A DNA stretch of 64,000 bases from Theropithecus gelada (GCF_003255815.1 NC_037683.1:82591758-82655757), one strand, 5' to 3'. Counted from the stretch's first letter, positions 11,405-22,290 are shown. Notes: a model not told the origin generated them from the sequence alone. Program-made: numbers and translations.

Positions 11405-11700
11405 GGTCAGGTGTGGTGGCTCACGTCAGTAATCCCAGCTCTTTTGAGGGCTGAGGCAGAAGTTCCACTTGAGGTCAGAAGTTCCAGACCAGCCTGGCCA
11501 ACATGGCGAAACCCTCCTCTCTACTAAAAATACAAAAATTAGCTGGGCATGGTGGCAGGCGCCTGTAATCCCAGCTACTCGAGAGGCTGAGGCAGGAGAA
11601 TCACTTGAACTTGGGAGACAGAGGTTGCAGTGAACTGAGATCTCACCACTGCACTCTAGCCTGGGCAACAGAGTGAGACTCCATCGAAAAAAAAAAAAAA
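11405..11700 (+). repeat. Alu (AluS-type), first of three in tandem
   Basis: Full-length sense Alu; its A-tail abuts the next Alu directly. Confidence 0.94.
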
Positions 11701-12002
11701 GGCCAGGCACGGTGACTCACGCCTGTAATTCCAGCACTTTGGGAGGCTGAGGTGGGCGGATCACGAGGTCAGGAGATCGAGACCATCCTGACTAACACGG
11801 TGACACCATATCTCTACTAAAAATACAAATAAAATTAGCTGGGTCAGGAGGCGGGGGCCTGTAGTTCCAGCTACTCGGGGAGGCTGAGGCAGGAGAATGG
11901 TGTGAACCTGGGAGGCGGAGCTTGCAGCGAGCTGAGATCACATCACTGCACTCCAGCCTGGGCGACAGAAGGAGACTCCATCTCAAAAAAAAAAAAAAAA
12001 AA
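11701..12002 (+). repeat. Alu (AluY-like), second of three
   Basis: Full-length sense Alu with Y-type left arm and A-tail, inserted directly after the preceding tail. Confidence 0.94.
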
Positions 12003-12307
12003 GACCAGGTGCAGTGGCTCACACCTGTAATCCCAGCGCTTTGGGAGGGTGAGGCGAGTGAATCACCTGAGGTCAGGAGTTCCAGACCAGCCTGACCAAT
12101 ATGGCGAAAACCCATCTCTACTAAAAATACAAAAATCAGCTGGATGTGGTGGTCAGCACCTGTAATTCCAGCTACTTGGGAGACTGAAGCAGGAGAATCT
12201 CTTGAATCTGGGAGGTGGAGGTTGCAGTGAGCCGAGTTCGCGCCATTGCACTCCAGCCTGGGTGGCAGAGTGAGATTCCGTCTCAAAAAAAGAAAAAAAA
12301 AGAAAAA
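12003..12307 (+). repeat. Alu (AluS-type), third of three
   Basis: Full-length sense Alu with mixed A/G tail; completes a head-to-tail triplet. Confidence 0.94.
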
Positions 12308-12571
12308 TTAAATTAATATGCCACTCAGACACATGTAGTAGCAACATCAACTCTATATACTAAATCAATGGTATGTGAATAAAACATGACATTAAATAAT
12401 TTTCCTAAATTTTTTACCAACTTAGAGAATATAGAATTTCTTCAAATATCTCATTATTTTTTCTAAAGGTTTTTGTTTGTTTGTTTGTTTTTACCAAGAT
12501 CCAAACAAGATTTACACATTGTATTTCATTGATCTCTCTTAAGTATTTTAATCTACAGGTTTCTCCTCCAT

Positions 12572-12719
12572 CTTTTTTTTTTTTTTTTTTTTTGAGACGG
12601 AGTTTCACTCTTGTTGCCTAGGCTGGAGTGCAATGGTCTGGATCTCCTGACCTCGTGATCCGCCCGCCTCGACCTCCCAAAGTGCTGGGATTACAGGCGT
12701 AAGCCACTGCACCCAGCCT
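12572..12719 (-). repeat. Alu, antisense, internally deleted
   Basis: T-run and start of one arm are joined directly to the last 70 bases ('ctggatctcctgacctcgtg'); the middle of the dimer is missing. Confidence 0.85.
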
Positions 12720-12857
12720 TTTTTTTTTTTTTTTTTTTTTTGAGACAGGGTCTCACTATTTTGCCCTGGCTGATCTTGAACTCCTGAGCTCATGTGATCC
12801 TCCTGCCTCAGCCTCCCAAAGTGCTGGGATTATAGGCAGGGGCTATCACACCCAGCC
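12720..12857 (-). repeat. Alu monomer (FLAM-type), antisense
   Basis: Single-arm element with 21-T tail copy, abutting the previous Alu. Confidence 0.85.
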
Positions 12858-13632
12858 TGAGTGATTTTTCTGTTAGGAGTTTTTTATATCCTGGACTTCA
12901 TTTATTGCACCCAGCAGTAGTGTAGTGTTTTTAACACATTCCTCTATTTCAAGAGTTTTTCTCAACAGTTAGTTGGATCTAGATGCTGGGTCAGACACTA
13001 GTTTGCTCTTTTTGGCAAGAATATGTCATTTGTGGTTGTATATTTCCATCAGACGGCACATAATGCCTGGTGATCTCCTTTTCTGTGATGTGAGCGGCTA
13101 TTCAATGACCACTGCCTGGATCCATTATTTTATTAGAGTTTTACAAAATGCTGGTAATTCAAATGTTGTCGTTTCTTATTTATTGGCTGACATAATTTCC
13201 TCATCGACTCTTCAGTTACCCTGAGATACAAGTGGTACATACACATCATAGCTTGGGTCTTCCAGGAAGCAGAGAATAGAGACAAAGGCTTGACTGGAGA
13301 ATGTGGTGATCCTAGGCAAAGAAGTGAGGGATGGGGAAGCAGGACAGACAATTCAAGGGAGCCTCACTGAGTAGGCTGCTGCTTCAGGTTCCTGACTGGT
13401 TGGTTGTGTGTGACCAAATGAGTTGTATAGAATGAGTCTCAGGCTTCTTCATCTTGTGGGGAAAAGGGAGCAAGGTTTATCAGTTCCTATCCCTCACTGC
13501 TTAAAGGTTAGACCACGAAACATTAACTCATTCACACTTCAGGGTGGTGGGTGCATGGGCACCCTGATAGCTTCCATGGATCCCCCCACTGTCATTAAGA
13601 GAGAACCCCTGGAGTGGGAGGTAAGAGGTAAG

Positions 13633-13933
13633 GTTTTGTTTTTTTTTTTTTTGAGCTGGAGTCTTGCTCTTGTCACCCAGGCTGGAGTGCAATGATATGA
13701 TCTCAGCTCACTGCAACCTCTGCCTCCCGGGTTCAAGCGATTCTCCTGCCTCAGCCTCCTTAGTAGCTGGGATTACAGGCGCCCACCACCGTGCCTGGCT
13801 AACTTTTGTATTTTTAGTAGAGACAGGGTTTTGCCATGTTGGCCAGGCTGGTCTCAAACTCCTGACCTCGTGATCCGCTCGCCTAGGCCTCCCAAAGTGC
13901 TGGGATTATAGGCATGAACCACCTCGTCCGGCC
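13633..13933 (-). repeat. Alu (AluS-type), antisense
   Basis: Full-length antisense Alu, first of a same-strand pair. Confidence 0.94.
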
Positions 13934-13941
13934 AAATGGTA

Positions 13942-14238
13942 AGGTTTTTTTTTTTTTGAGATGGAGTCTCACTCTGTTGCCCAGGTTGGAGTGCAATGGT
14001 ACAACCTTAGCTCACTGCAACCTCCACCTCCCGGGTTCAAGAGATTCTCCTGCCTCAGTGTGCCAAATAGCTGGGACTACTGGTGCGCGCCACCACGCCC
14101 AGCTAATTTTTGTATTTTTAGTGGAGACGGGGTTTCACCATGTTGGCCAGGGTGGTCTCTATCTCCTGATCTCGTGATTTGCCCACCTCGGCCTCCCAAA
14201 GTGCTGGGATTACAGGTGTGAGCCACCACGCCCAGCCA
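13942..14238 (-). repeat. Alu (AluSc/Y-like), antisense
   Basis: Full-length antisense Alu; 'tctatctcctgatctcgtga' wording of the Sc/Y type. Confidence 0.93.
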
Positions 14239-14992
14239 ACCAAGTGGCACGGTTTTTAAGGGTTGTCCCTGCATGAAGCTGGTCAGAGCCCACCTGGAAC
14301 TTGTTGCTACAGTAGTGGCTGGAATAAGACAGGTAAGGCCAAGAAGATCTGAAATGGTACATAGGAAATGTTAGATCCAGAAAAGGCAAGCAAAATGTGC
14401 AATTCTTTGCCTTCATTTACCATTTGCCAGCTTTCAAAATAATGAATTAGTTCTATTGTATTTCCAAAGTTGAGCAATTAAGATTTTTTAAAAAGCATCA
14501 TTATGACTCATGGATATACAAATATTTGATATGTCTCAATTTATTGCTGTTATTTTTCTTATTGATGCTCAAATTTATTCCACTTTGGCCAGTAAGAGTT
14601 TCTACAAATTGGTTCCAGATGACATTTCAAATAAATTTGTTTCTGAGAGCTTCCTTGCTTTCTGAATTGGCAAGATATTCCAGGCTTATTTGGCATTCAT
14701 CTTACTCTAGACCTATTATCAACGACGTCTCCAAGGATAAGCAGATTCTTTTGAAGGAAAATGGTATTTTCAGAGCATAGTGTGGGATCTGAGGATACTT
14801 GTTCCTATCAGTTTGGTTACAACCTAGTTTGGTTGTTTGTTTTCAGTGAGTAGATCGTGGACTTTATTAATTTTATTTATTTATTTATTTTAAGAAAAGT
14901 ACATCATCAGTTATAAGTAATGATTCCAACTCAAATTTTAATATTGCTCAACTTCTTTTATTTTATATTTATCTTTTACACTGAAAAATCTT

Positions 14993-15285
14993 GGCTGGGC
15001 ACGGTGGCTCACGCCTGTAATCCCAGCACTTTGGGAGGCCAAGGCGGGTGGATCACGAGGTCAGGAGATTGAGACCACCCTGGCCAACATGGTGAAACCC
15101 CGTCTCCACTAAAAATACAAAAATTAGCCGGGCGTGGTGGCGGGTGCCTATAGTTCCAGCTACTCAGGAGGCGGAGGCAGGAGAATGGGGTGAACCCGGG
15201 ACGCAGAGCTTGCAGTGAGCGGAGATCGCGCCACTGCACTCCAGCCTGGGCAACAGAATGAGACTCTGTCTCAAAAAAAAAAAAG
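14993..15285 (+). repeat. Alu (AluY/Sc-like)
   Basis: Full-length sense Alu; target duplication 'gaaaaatcttg'. Confidence 0.94.
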
Positions 15286-15429
15286 AAAAATCTTGATTTC
15301 TAAGGATATTAACATAATTACTGCTAACATTATGATTACTGAAAAAGGTTATAGTTTTTTTTTTTTTTTCTTAAAGTTCTCTTTGTCCTTAGGTATATCC
15401 CCAAAGGATATAGAGTCAAATAATTGTGG

Positions 15430-16004
15430 ATTTTCTCGCTCAGTCATCCAGGCTGAAGTGGAGTGCAGTGGTGTGATCTGGGCTCAAGCAATTCTTGTGC
15501 CTCAGCCTCCATGCCTGGCTAATTTTTGTATTTTTACTTTATTTGTTTGTTTGTTTATTTATTTATTTATTTACTTACTTACTTACTTAGAGATGGAGTC
15601 TGGCTCTGTTGCCCGGGCTGGAGTGCAATGGCACGATCTCAACTCACTGCAACTTCCGCCTCCTGGTTCAAGCGATTCTCCTGCCTCAGCCTCCTGAGTA
15701 GCTGGGATTACAGGCACGCACCACCACGCCCAGCTAATTTTTTTGTACTTTTAGTAGAGACGAGGTTTCACCATGTTGGTCAGGCTGGTCTCAAATTCCT
15801 GACCTCATGATCCGCCCTCCTTGGCCTCCCAAAGTGCTGTGATTATAGGCTTGAGCCACCATGCCTGGCCCGGCCTTATTTTTGTATTTTTAGTAGAGAT
15901 ATCCTGTTGACCAGGCTGGTCTCAAACTCCTGGCCTCAAGTGACCTGCCCGCCTCAGCGTCCCAAAGTGCTGGGATCAAGAGCATGAGCCACTTTGTCCA
16001 GCCC
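15430..16004 (-). repeat. Alu, antisense, split by a later Alu
   Basis: Old Alu in two parts (15430-15537 and 15873-16004); the break lies in the middle A-rich linker ('tttttgtattttta' occurs at both edges of the insert). Confidence 0.88.
15538..15872 (-). repeat. Alu (AluS-type), antisense, nested
   Basis: Full-length antisense Alu whose tail copy is a (TTTG)(TTTA)(TTAC)n microsatellite (15539-15590). Inserted into an older Alu. Confidence 0.93.
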
Positions 16005-16030
16005 CAATAATTAATTGTGTCTGTGTGTGG

Positions 16031-16286
16031 TTTTTTGTTTTTTGTTTTCTTTTGAGACAGAATCTGGCGCTATTGCCCAGGCTGGAGTGCAGCAGGGTGA
16101 TCTGGGCTCACTGCAACGTCTGCCTCCCTGGTTCAAGTGATTGTTCTGCCTCAGCCTCCTGAGTGGCTGGGATTACAGGCATGTGCCACCATGCTTGGCT
16201 AATTTTTGTATTTTTTTTTTAGTAGAGATGGGTTTTCTCCATGTTGACCAGGCTGGTACCCAACTCCTGATGTCAGGTGATCTGGC
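16031..16286 (-). repeat. Alu, antisense, truncated
   Basis: Antisense Alu lacking about 40 bases of its original 5' end; stops after 'tgatgtcaggtgatctgg'. Confidence 0.88.
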
Positions 16287-16433
16287 CAAATTTCCCTTTA
16301 TATTGTTAAGCTACCAACTTGATACCAGTGTTCATGTGTTGCATTTTGCTTTTTTTAAATTTAGTTTTGTTTCATAAGAATGTAAAACATTTATGTCATT
16401 CCAAAGTCGAATGCACAAAACATGGTATATTCT

Positions 16434-16607
16434 CTTTTTTTTTTTTTTTTAAGAGTCTTGCTCTGTTGCCCAGGCTGGAGTGTAGTGGCGTGATCTTGGC
16501 TCACTGCAACCTCTGCCTCCCGGGTTCAAGCAATTCTCTGCCTCAGCCTCCCAAGTAACTGGGATTACAGGCATGGGCCACCACGCCTGGGTAATTTTTT
16601 TTTTTTA
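16434..16607 (-). repeat. Alu right arm only, antisense
   Basis: T-run plus one arm, ending in a second T-run at the linker; the other arm is absent. Confidence 0.85.
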
Positions 16608-16799
16608 CTGCTTTCATAGGTAAACAGGAGCATCCTACATACACCTTTATTACTTTGTTAATACCCTAGTTTCTGACAAATTATTGTTCATCTTTCTTAA
16701 AATTGCAGTGTTTTTCAGGCTTGATCTTCCCTCTTGTTGAAATAAGTTGTTGATGGGTATCATCAGAAGTCTAACCTAAATGAAACTGAGTTTCTGTTT

Positions 16800-17077
16800 C
16801 TGTTTTGAGACATTGTCTTGCTCTGTCACCCAGGCTGGAGTGCAGTGGCACAATCTCAGCTCACTGCAACCTCCGCCTCCCAGGTTCCCTGATTCAGCCT
16901 CCTAAGTAGCTCGGATTACAGGTGTGCACCATCATGCTTGGCTAATTTTGTATTTTTAGTAGAGACGGGGTTTTACCACATTGGCCAAGCTGGTCTCTGA
17001 ACTCCTGACCTCGTGATCTGCCCGCCTTGGCCTGCCAAAACGCTGGGATTATAGGCGTGAACCACCATGTCCGGCCT
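16800..17077 (-). repeat. Alu (AluS-type), antisense
   Basis: Antisense Alu with a small deletion; flanks 'aaactgagttt' / 'aaacctgagttt' look like the target duplication. Confidence 0.92.
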
Positions 17078-17114
17078 AAACCTGAGTTTTATAAAAAGTA
17101 CTGTTATCCATTCT

Positions 17115-17414
17115 TTTTTTTTTTTTTTTTTTGAGACGGAGTCTCCCTCTGTCGCCTAGGCTGGAGTGCAGTGGCCGGACCTCAGCTCGCTGCAAGCTCC
17201 ACCTCCCGGATTTACGCCAGTCTCCTGCCTCAGCCTCCCTAGTAGCTGGGACTACAGGGGCCCGCCACCTCGCCCAGCTAGTTTTTTGTATTTTTTAGTA
17301 GAGACGAGGTTTCACCGGGTTAGCCAGGATGGTTTCAATCTCCTGACCTTGTGATCCGCCCGTCTCGGCCTCCCAAAGTGCTGGGATTACAGGCTTGAGC
17401 CACCGCGCCCGGCT
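17115..17414 (-). mobile_element. young AluYR-type Alu (Old World monkey lineage), antisense
   Basis: Full-length antisense Alu with 'ccacctcgcccagctag', the extra T in 'tattttttagtagaga', and 'caggcttgagccaccgcgcc'. I associate these with AluYR copies of Old World monkeys. Flanked by a perfect 14-base duplication 'ctgttatccattct' (17101-17114 and 17415-17428). Confidence 0.88.
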
Positions 17415-17567
17415 CTGTTATCCATTCTATTACTTCTGGCAAAAGTTTGCATGGGAAAGAAGAGTTTGGCAGTCCTAAGCAAAGTTGTCTGGAGTGAGTG
17501 ATGGAATCCTACTCAGGATTTTTTGTGTGTGGTAAAATATACACAGCATAAAATGTATCGTTTTAAC

Positions 17568-17871
17568 TTTTTTTTTTTTTTGAGACGGAGCCTCACTCTG
17601 TTGCCCAGGCTGGAGTGCAGAGTGCAATGGTGAGGTCTTGGCTCACTGCAACCTCTGCTTCCCAGGTTCAAGCAATTCTCCTGCCTCAGCCTCCCGAGTA
17701 GGAATGGTATTACAGGCGTGCGCCAGCATGCCTAGCTAATTTTTGTATTTTTAGTGGAGATGGGGTTTCACCACGTTGACCAGGCTGGTCTCGAACTCCT
17801 AACCTCAAGTGATCTGCCTGCCTCAGCCTCCCAAAGTGCTGGGATTACAGCTTGAGCCACCCAGCGCAGCC
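17568..17871 (-). repeat. Alu (AluS-type), antisense
   Basis: Full-length antisense Alu with a short internal duplication 'cagagtgcaatgg'; target duplication 'gttttaact' / 'gttgtaact'. Confidence 0.92.
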
Positions 17872-17879
17872 GTTGTAAC

Positions 17880-18182
17880 TTTTTTTTTTTTTTTTTTTTT
17901 TTGAGAGGAGTCTCGCTCTGTAGCCCAGGCTGGAGTGCAGTGGCGCCATCTTGGCTCACTGCAAGCTCCGCCTCCCGGGTTCACGCCATTCTCCTGCCTC
18001 AGCCTCCCGAGTAGCTGGGACTACAGGCGCCCGCCACCACGCCTGGCTAATTTTTTTGTAATTTTAGTAGCGACGGGGTTTCACCCTGTGAGCCAGGATG
18101 GTCTGGATCTCCTGACCTCGTGATCCGCCCGTCTCGACCTCCCAAAGTGCTAGGATTACAGGCGTGAGCCACCGTGCCGGGC
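17880..18182 (-). repeat. Alu (AluY-type), antisense
   Basis: Full-length antisense Alu with 'gatctcctgacctcgtgatc' of the Y type and a 22-T tail copy. Confidence 0.93.
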
Positions 18183-18209
18183 CCATTTTAACCATTTTTA
18201 AGTGTACAG

Positions 18210-19271
18210 TGTAAGGCACTGAAACCGCCTTTGCAGAACTATAACTGAGGAAATTATGACAGTGAAAGAAATCAGACCTAACTGACTCTATCTTGCTTCT
18301 GACCCTTAAGCTGTCCTTGTTCATTCCTGGGCATAGGCAGAACTAACTTTGGGAAGGAATTCGGTTCATGGTTTGACTCTGAAACGAAATTGATAACAGC
18401 CCTATCCCGAAAATACACCCTTCTTGCCTGGGGTCCAGTCTGCCTTTGCATGACTAACAAATTAGCTACAAGATTAGAAATTAACAATTTAGGGGTCTTG
18501 CAGCTTCAGGATCCAAAAGTCTGAACCTCTCCAAATTTGCTCCTGTGGATAACATCACTATTGTAAAACCTAAGAGCAGTGCTTGAGATATTTTGCAGAC
18601 CCTGCACTCGATGGATCAGCTGACACCACCCAGACCAAACCAGTTTTGCCATCGCAGATAAGGACAGAAGACATAGGAAAACCTAACTTCCACCCCGCTG
18701 TGATTCCATCTCCAACCTGACCAATCGGCACTCCCCACTTCTGAAGCCCCTACCCGCCAAATTATCTTTAAAAACTTAGGGCAGGTTGCGGTGGCTCAGG
18801 CCTGTAATCCCAGCACTTTGGGAGGCCGAGGAGGGTGGATCACCTGAGGTCAGGAGTTCGACAGCAGCCTGGCCAACCTGGGAAATCCGTCTCTATGAAA
18901 AACGTAAAAATTAGCTGGGCGTGGTGGCGGGCACCCGCAATCCCAGCTACTCAGGAACCTGAGGGGAGAATCGCTGGAACTCAGGCGGAGGTTGCAGGGA
19001 GCCGAGATCGCACGTGCCACTGCCCTCCAGCCTGGGCGACAAGAGCGAAACTCGCTTTCAAACAAAACGAGCAAACAAAAACCCGAAACCAACCAACCAA
19101 CCAAAATCTGATCCCCGAATGCGTGAAGAAACTGATTTGAGTAATAATAAAACTCCGGTCTACCGCACAGCGGGCTCTGCGTGAATTACTCTTTCACCAT
19201 TGCAATTCCCCTGTCTTGATAAATCGGCTCTGTCTACGCAGCGGGCAAGGTGAACCCACTGGGCAGTTACA
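18210..19271 (+). mobile_element. solo LTR, ERV1 class (MER4-like), + direction
   Basis: Begins TGTAAGG and ends GGGCAGTTACA, i.e. TG...CA ends. In order it holds a CCAAT box ('ctgaccaatcggc', about 18716), an A/T box ('tctttaaaaac', about 18766), a polyadenylation signal AATAAA (about 19147) and a C/T-rich 3' part. No internal retroviral genes accompany it, so it is a solo LTR. It sits in an L1M fragment and is itself hit by an Alu (18777-19105). The ERV1/MER4 label is from memory; the LTR call is firmer. Its sense strand points toward the CpG island 230 bases away. Confidence 0.7.
18777..19105 (+). repeat. Alu (AluS-type), inside the LTR
   Basis: Full-length sense Alu with unusually C-rich (AACC)n tail, inserted between the LTR A/T box and polyadenylation signal. 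Confidence 0.92.
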
Positions 19272-19499
19272 GCATTATTAGGTATATTAACACTGTTGTG
19301 CAAACATCCCCACTCTCGGTCTCCAGAACTTTTTGTCATCCCACATTGAAACTCTACCGATTAAACACTAAGTCCCCATTCTCTTCCCATGGTTTTTAAC
19401 AAGCCGTGTTAAACCGAAGGGGCACCTGCTTGCCAGGTGGAGGGCTGGGCACTGGAAGGGTTCTGCCCTCCCGACTGAGCAGGGATTCCCGAGGTGACT

Positions 19500-21190
19500 A
19501 AGCAGGCTCTCTGGGTAGCGCTCCCGCCCTCACCTATTGTCCGGGTGGAGGAACCGGTATTTCCGGATTGGGGCCTCAGACCCAGTGATCCCGGCTAAGG
19601 GCGAGACTGGCGGGGGAGGGGAACGGAAGCGGGCCATAAAAGTTAACTTTACACTAAAATCGTTAACTTGTCTCACACCCCTCAATAAAACCTGTGACCT
19701 CCCCGCCCCTCCAAGAGCCCCCCGCGCACCCACAGTGGCCCACAACCATGCTTCCCGGGGGCTTTGAAGCGTAGAGGAGCTGACCTCCTCCTTGCCCACA
19801 CCCTGGAGAGGATCAGGAAGCGGACCTGGGCACGCATAGAGAAATAAGCCCAGCAAATTCCTCTTGCACCCGCTCTGGAAAGAAGCTCAGCTGCAGTTTT
19901 GTGTAAAAGAAAAGAGGCGGCAAAGTGGGCGCGCGGACTCCAGTGACAAAGGTCTCCTAGGCGGCCGCGGCCCCTGCCCCACCGCTGGGTGGCGTCCGTG
20001 CAGGCCCACCCTGTCCGCCCTTCCCGACACCCCAAAGTAGCGTTGCGAGCAGCTGCTTCTCCCTCCCGGGTCTCGCGCGCCCAGAACCCTCCGGTCTCAA
20101 GGAAGAAGGTGACAGCCGCCGCCCACCTCCTTCCCCTCCCGGCCGCCGCTCTCTGGCTCGCCACCGCCCAATTCCCCCTGCCCCCACCCTGGATTTTTTT
20201 CCCCCTTCTCTCAAACCTCTAAACAGGAAATAGCCCAAGTCACAATAATATACAGGAGCAGCCGCGGAGGCCGCTGGCGCCCTCCCATTCCCGGGGAGCC
20301 TCCCGCACTCCGGCTCGGGTGAAGTGCTGCCAGCGACGCGCGCAGGGAGCGCAGAGGACACCAGCCCAGCAACTAGAGCCGCGCCGCCCAGCGCCCGGGA
20401 GAGCCGCCCTCGTCCTCGCCCAGCGCCCGACACCGCCGGCCGCGGCCGCCACCCGCTCTAGGCGAGTACCCTCCTCTGTCTCCCTCCCCGGCCCGGGTGC
20501 TGCCTGCAGCGCGCCCTGGGAGAGCCGCCGAGGCGCGGCAGCTTGTGCCCAGGCGTTGCCGAGATGCCTTCCCTCCTGTCCCTACTTTGGCCAGCGAATG
20601 ATTTGGTGGGCGAGAATTCGCGCTGGTGCCCTGGGTCGTTTGTGCAGGCGGGGGTGAGGGGCAGCGCGAGTAAGTAGGGGTTGACGTCCTCTAGGTTTCT
20701 CTGCAGAGTGTGCGGTGTACTTCATGGGGCATTTACTTTTTCCCTGCTTCCCCCATCGCCCCCGAGGCGGCAGCGCCTCACAGGGTCTCTTTGGGGGAAT
20801 CATCAACAGGTGTGTCTGAACACGCACCTGCGGCAGCCACAGGTGTCTGGGAGCCACCTTCTTTCTCCTCCCTGACCTGGCACCCTTTCACTCAAGGGAT
20901 GGAAACTGTTTCACTTTCTGCTGAGCTTCTCTATTACCCGATTAAAAGGGCCTTTGAGTTTCTGTTGGCGCAGCCAACCGTATCTGGAGGGGGCAGGAGC
21001 CGGTGCCTTGGAGTGACGCGGGCGGAGCGCGGCGCTGGTTATTGGAAGCTGGTGGGGCTGAGTGCCCGCTGAGCCTCCGCCGCGGGGCTTGAAAACTCCG
21101 CACTCCAGAGAGCTTGACTGTACAGCCCTGGAGGTGCTCGCCCTGCCCGCGCAGCCCGAAAAACGGGGATCTCCTCCATCTAACGCGGCA
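19500..21190. promoter_or_regulatory. CpG island, likely promoter and first exon
   Basis: About 1.7 kb of repeat-free, CpG-dense, GC-rich sequence, densest around 19920-20560, in a window otherwise CpG-poor. GGCGGG/CCCGCC Sp1-type sites and a TATA-like 'ccataaaagt' (19634) are visible. On the + strand there are donors 'gggggtgagg' (about 20653) and 'cgagtaagt' (20670). On the minus strand a donor 'aggtgaggg' lies at 19528-19535. Several open frames cross the island (for example 112 codons at 20319-20657 + and 158 codons at 19957-20433 -), but open frames are expected in GC-rich DNA and none is recognisable. Start site, direction and gene are unknown; a bidirectional promoter is possible. Confidence 0.85.
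20670..20675 (+). promoter_or_regulatory. candidate 5' splice site in the CpG island
   Basis: GTAAGT after CGA, matching the intron side of the donor consensus exactly; strongest + strand donor in the island. Would end a first exon at 20669. Confidence 0.4.
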
Positions 21191-21749
21191 GAGCCTTAGA
21201 AAACATTTAAACAACAACAACAACAGCAACAAATTTCGCTTTCTGACCCATTTGTAAGGGAGGGGCCGAGCTTGTCAGCATATACAGGGCGTTGTCAGTT
21301 TTCCAGGGATGCATTGCAAGGTTCTTCTGTAGGGAGCTCTCAGTCAAAACTGAGTCAGAGATCTTTATGTTGGAAAAAGGCCACTGAATTCCAGGCATTC
21401 TTCGAGCTTGAGAAGGGCATTTTCAAGAGTGTTTTGAAGTTTGCACGAGGGCTTTCTGCGCAACTAAGTGTCTCAACTATCCTTATTGTCTGTGGCTGCT
21501 TCCCAGTCCCAGAGGTGGGCGGGTTCCGTAGGGAGGCCTCCGCAGGCAGGTCTTCTGTCCAGGTTTCTAAACGCATTTCCACAAACGTGGTCCATAGGTA
21601 AATTAAGCCCTTAACTAATTCACTTGAGAGATACTATCTATCCTCTTCGTCTCCTGGTGAGGAGACTGTTATTCTAGTTGGTGATAGGGTGACATTCTGT
21701 GTACTTTGAAGTGTTCAGGTGTCTTGCCACTTTAAGTAAGGTCCTTGTT
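21191..21749. other. unique sequence downstream of the CpG island
   Basis: Repeat-free, moderate GC, (CAA)n run near 21210-21230. A further donor-like 'catag|gtaaat' lies near 21597. No gene recognised. Confidence 0.5.
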
Positions 21750-21868
21750 CACGGTTGCATTACCTGGAGGCCTTTTGAAATGCAGGATCTCAGGCCCCAC
21801 CCAGATCTGCTGAATCAAGATCACCCAAGGGATCCGTTTGCACATTAAACTCTGAGAAGCGCTGGCCT
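21750..21868 (+). repeat. MER5A-type DNA transposon fragment
   Basis: 'cattacctggaggcctttt' ... 'ctcaggccccacccagatct' ... 'ctctgagaagcgctgg' follows the MER5A (hAT-Charlie) consensus order. Confidence 0.7.
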
Positions 21869-22040
21869 AGGTATGTTGGAGGGAAGTTTTCTGTTCAGCT
21901 TTCAAGGCGTGCTTTACATTTCCATCAAGTTATGTATTTGAATCTTTGTTTTGCCCACCAGGACAAACACTCTACAGCCGCATGGATTAGAGCACCTGCA
22001 CCCCAGGGTGACAGGAAATGTGATTAACATACTGGCCTGT
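21869..22040. other. unique sequence
   Basis: Nothing recognised. Confidence 0.5.
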
Positions 22041-22054
22041 GATTTTTTTTTTTT

Positions 22055-22290
22055 GATTCTATGATTTTTATGATTATATTTGGTAAAATGTACATAAAAT
22101 AAAATGTACCATTTTAACCATTTAAAAATGTACCCTTAATTCACGGGCATTAAGTACATTCACAATGTTTTGTCACCATCACCACTACCCATTTCCGGAA
22201 CTTTTTCATCATCCCAAACAGAAAGCCATTAGAATACCCTATTCCCTCCTTTCCTCAGCCCCTGGGCTTCTGGATACTTTTAATTATTAT
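22055..22290 (-). repeat. L1M 3' fragment, antisense
   Basis: 'ggtaaaatgtacataaaata', 'ccattttaaccatttaaaaa', 'catcaccactacccatttcc' and 'cagcccctgggcttctgg' match the antisense L1M 3' region in order. Confidence 0.75.

Larger units (their letters stand above)
13226..14405. other. unassigned insert within the L1ME mosaic
   Basis: Excluding two Alus, about 575 bases (13226-13632, 14239-14405) separate L1ME pieces. It starts near 'catagcttgggtcttccagg', a wording I associate with dispersed repeats, so it may be an old LTR or DNA element; family not recognised. Confidence 0.35.
12440..14890 (-). repeat. L1ME 3' region, antisense, mosaic
   Basis: Pieces 12440-12571, 12858-13225 and 14406-14890 follow the antisense order of an L1ME-type 3' region that I recall: 'ccaagatccaaacaagattt', 'gatctctcttaagtatttta', 'cagacggcacataatgcctg', 'actgcctggatccattattt', then 'atgactcatggatatac' and 'cagattcttttgaaggaaaa'. 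Alus (12572-12857, 13633-14238) and an unassigned insert (13226-14405) interrupt it. Confidence 0.7.
17525..19400 (-). repeat. L1M 3' fragment, antisense, split by Alus and an LTR
   Basis: Pieces 17525-17567, 18183-18209 and 19272-19400 join to the recalled antisense L1M 3' region: 'ggtaaaatatacacagcata', 'accatttttaagtgtacag', 'caaacatccccactctcgg', 'actctaccgattaaacac'. The insertion order (L1M first, then LTR and Alus) is clear. Confidence 0.75.

Noticed and set aside
19682..20657. Overlapping 100-160 codon frames on both strands in the CpG island
   Set aside because: GC-rich DNA is stop-poor; the Ala/Arg/Gly/Pro text has no recognisable protein family, so the island is annotated but no CDS is called.
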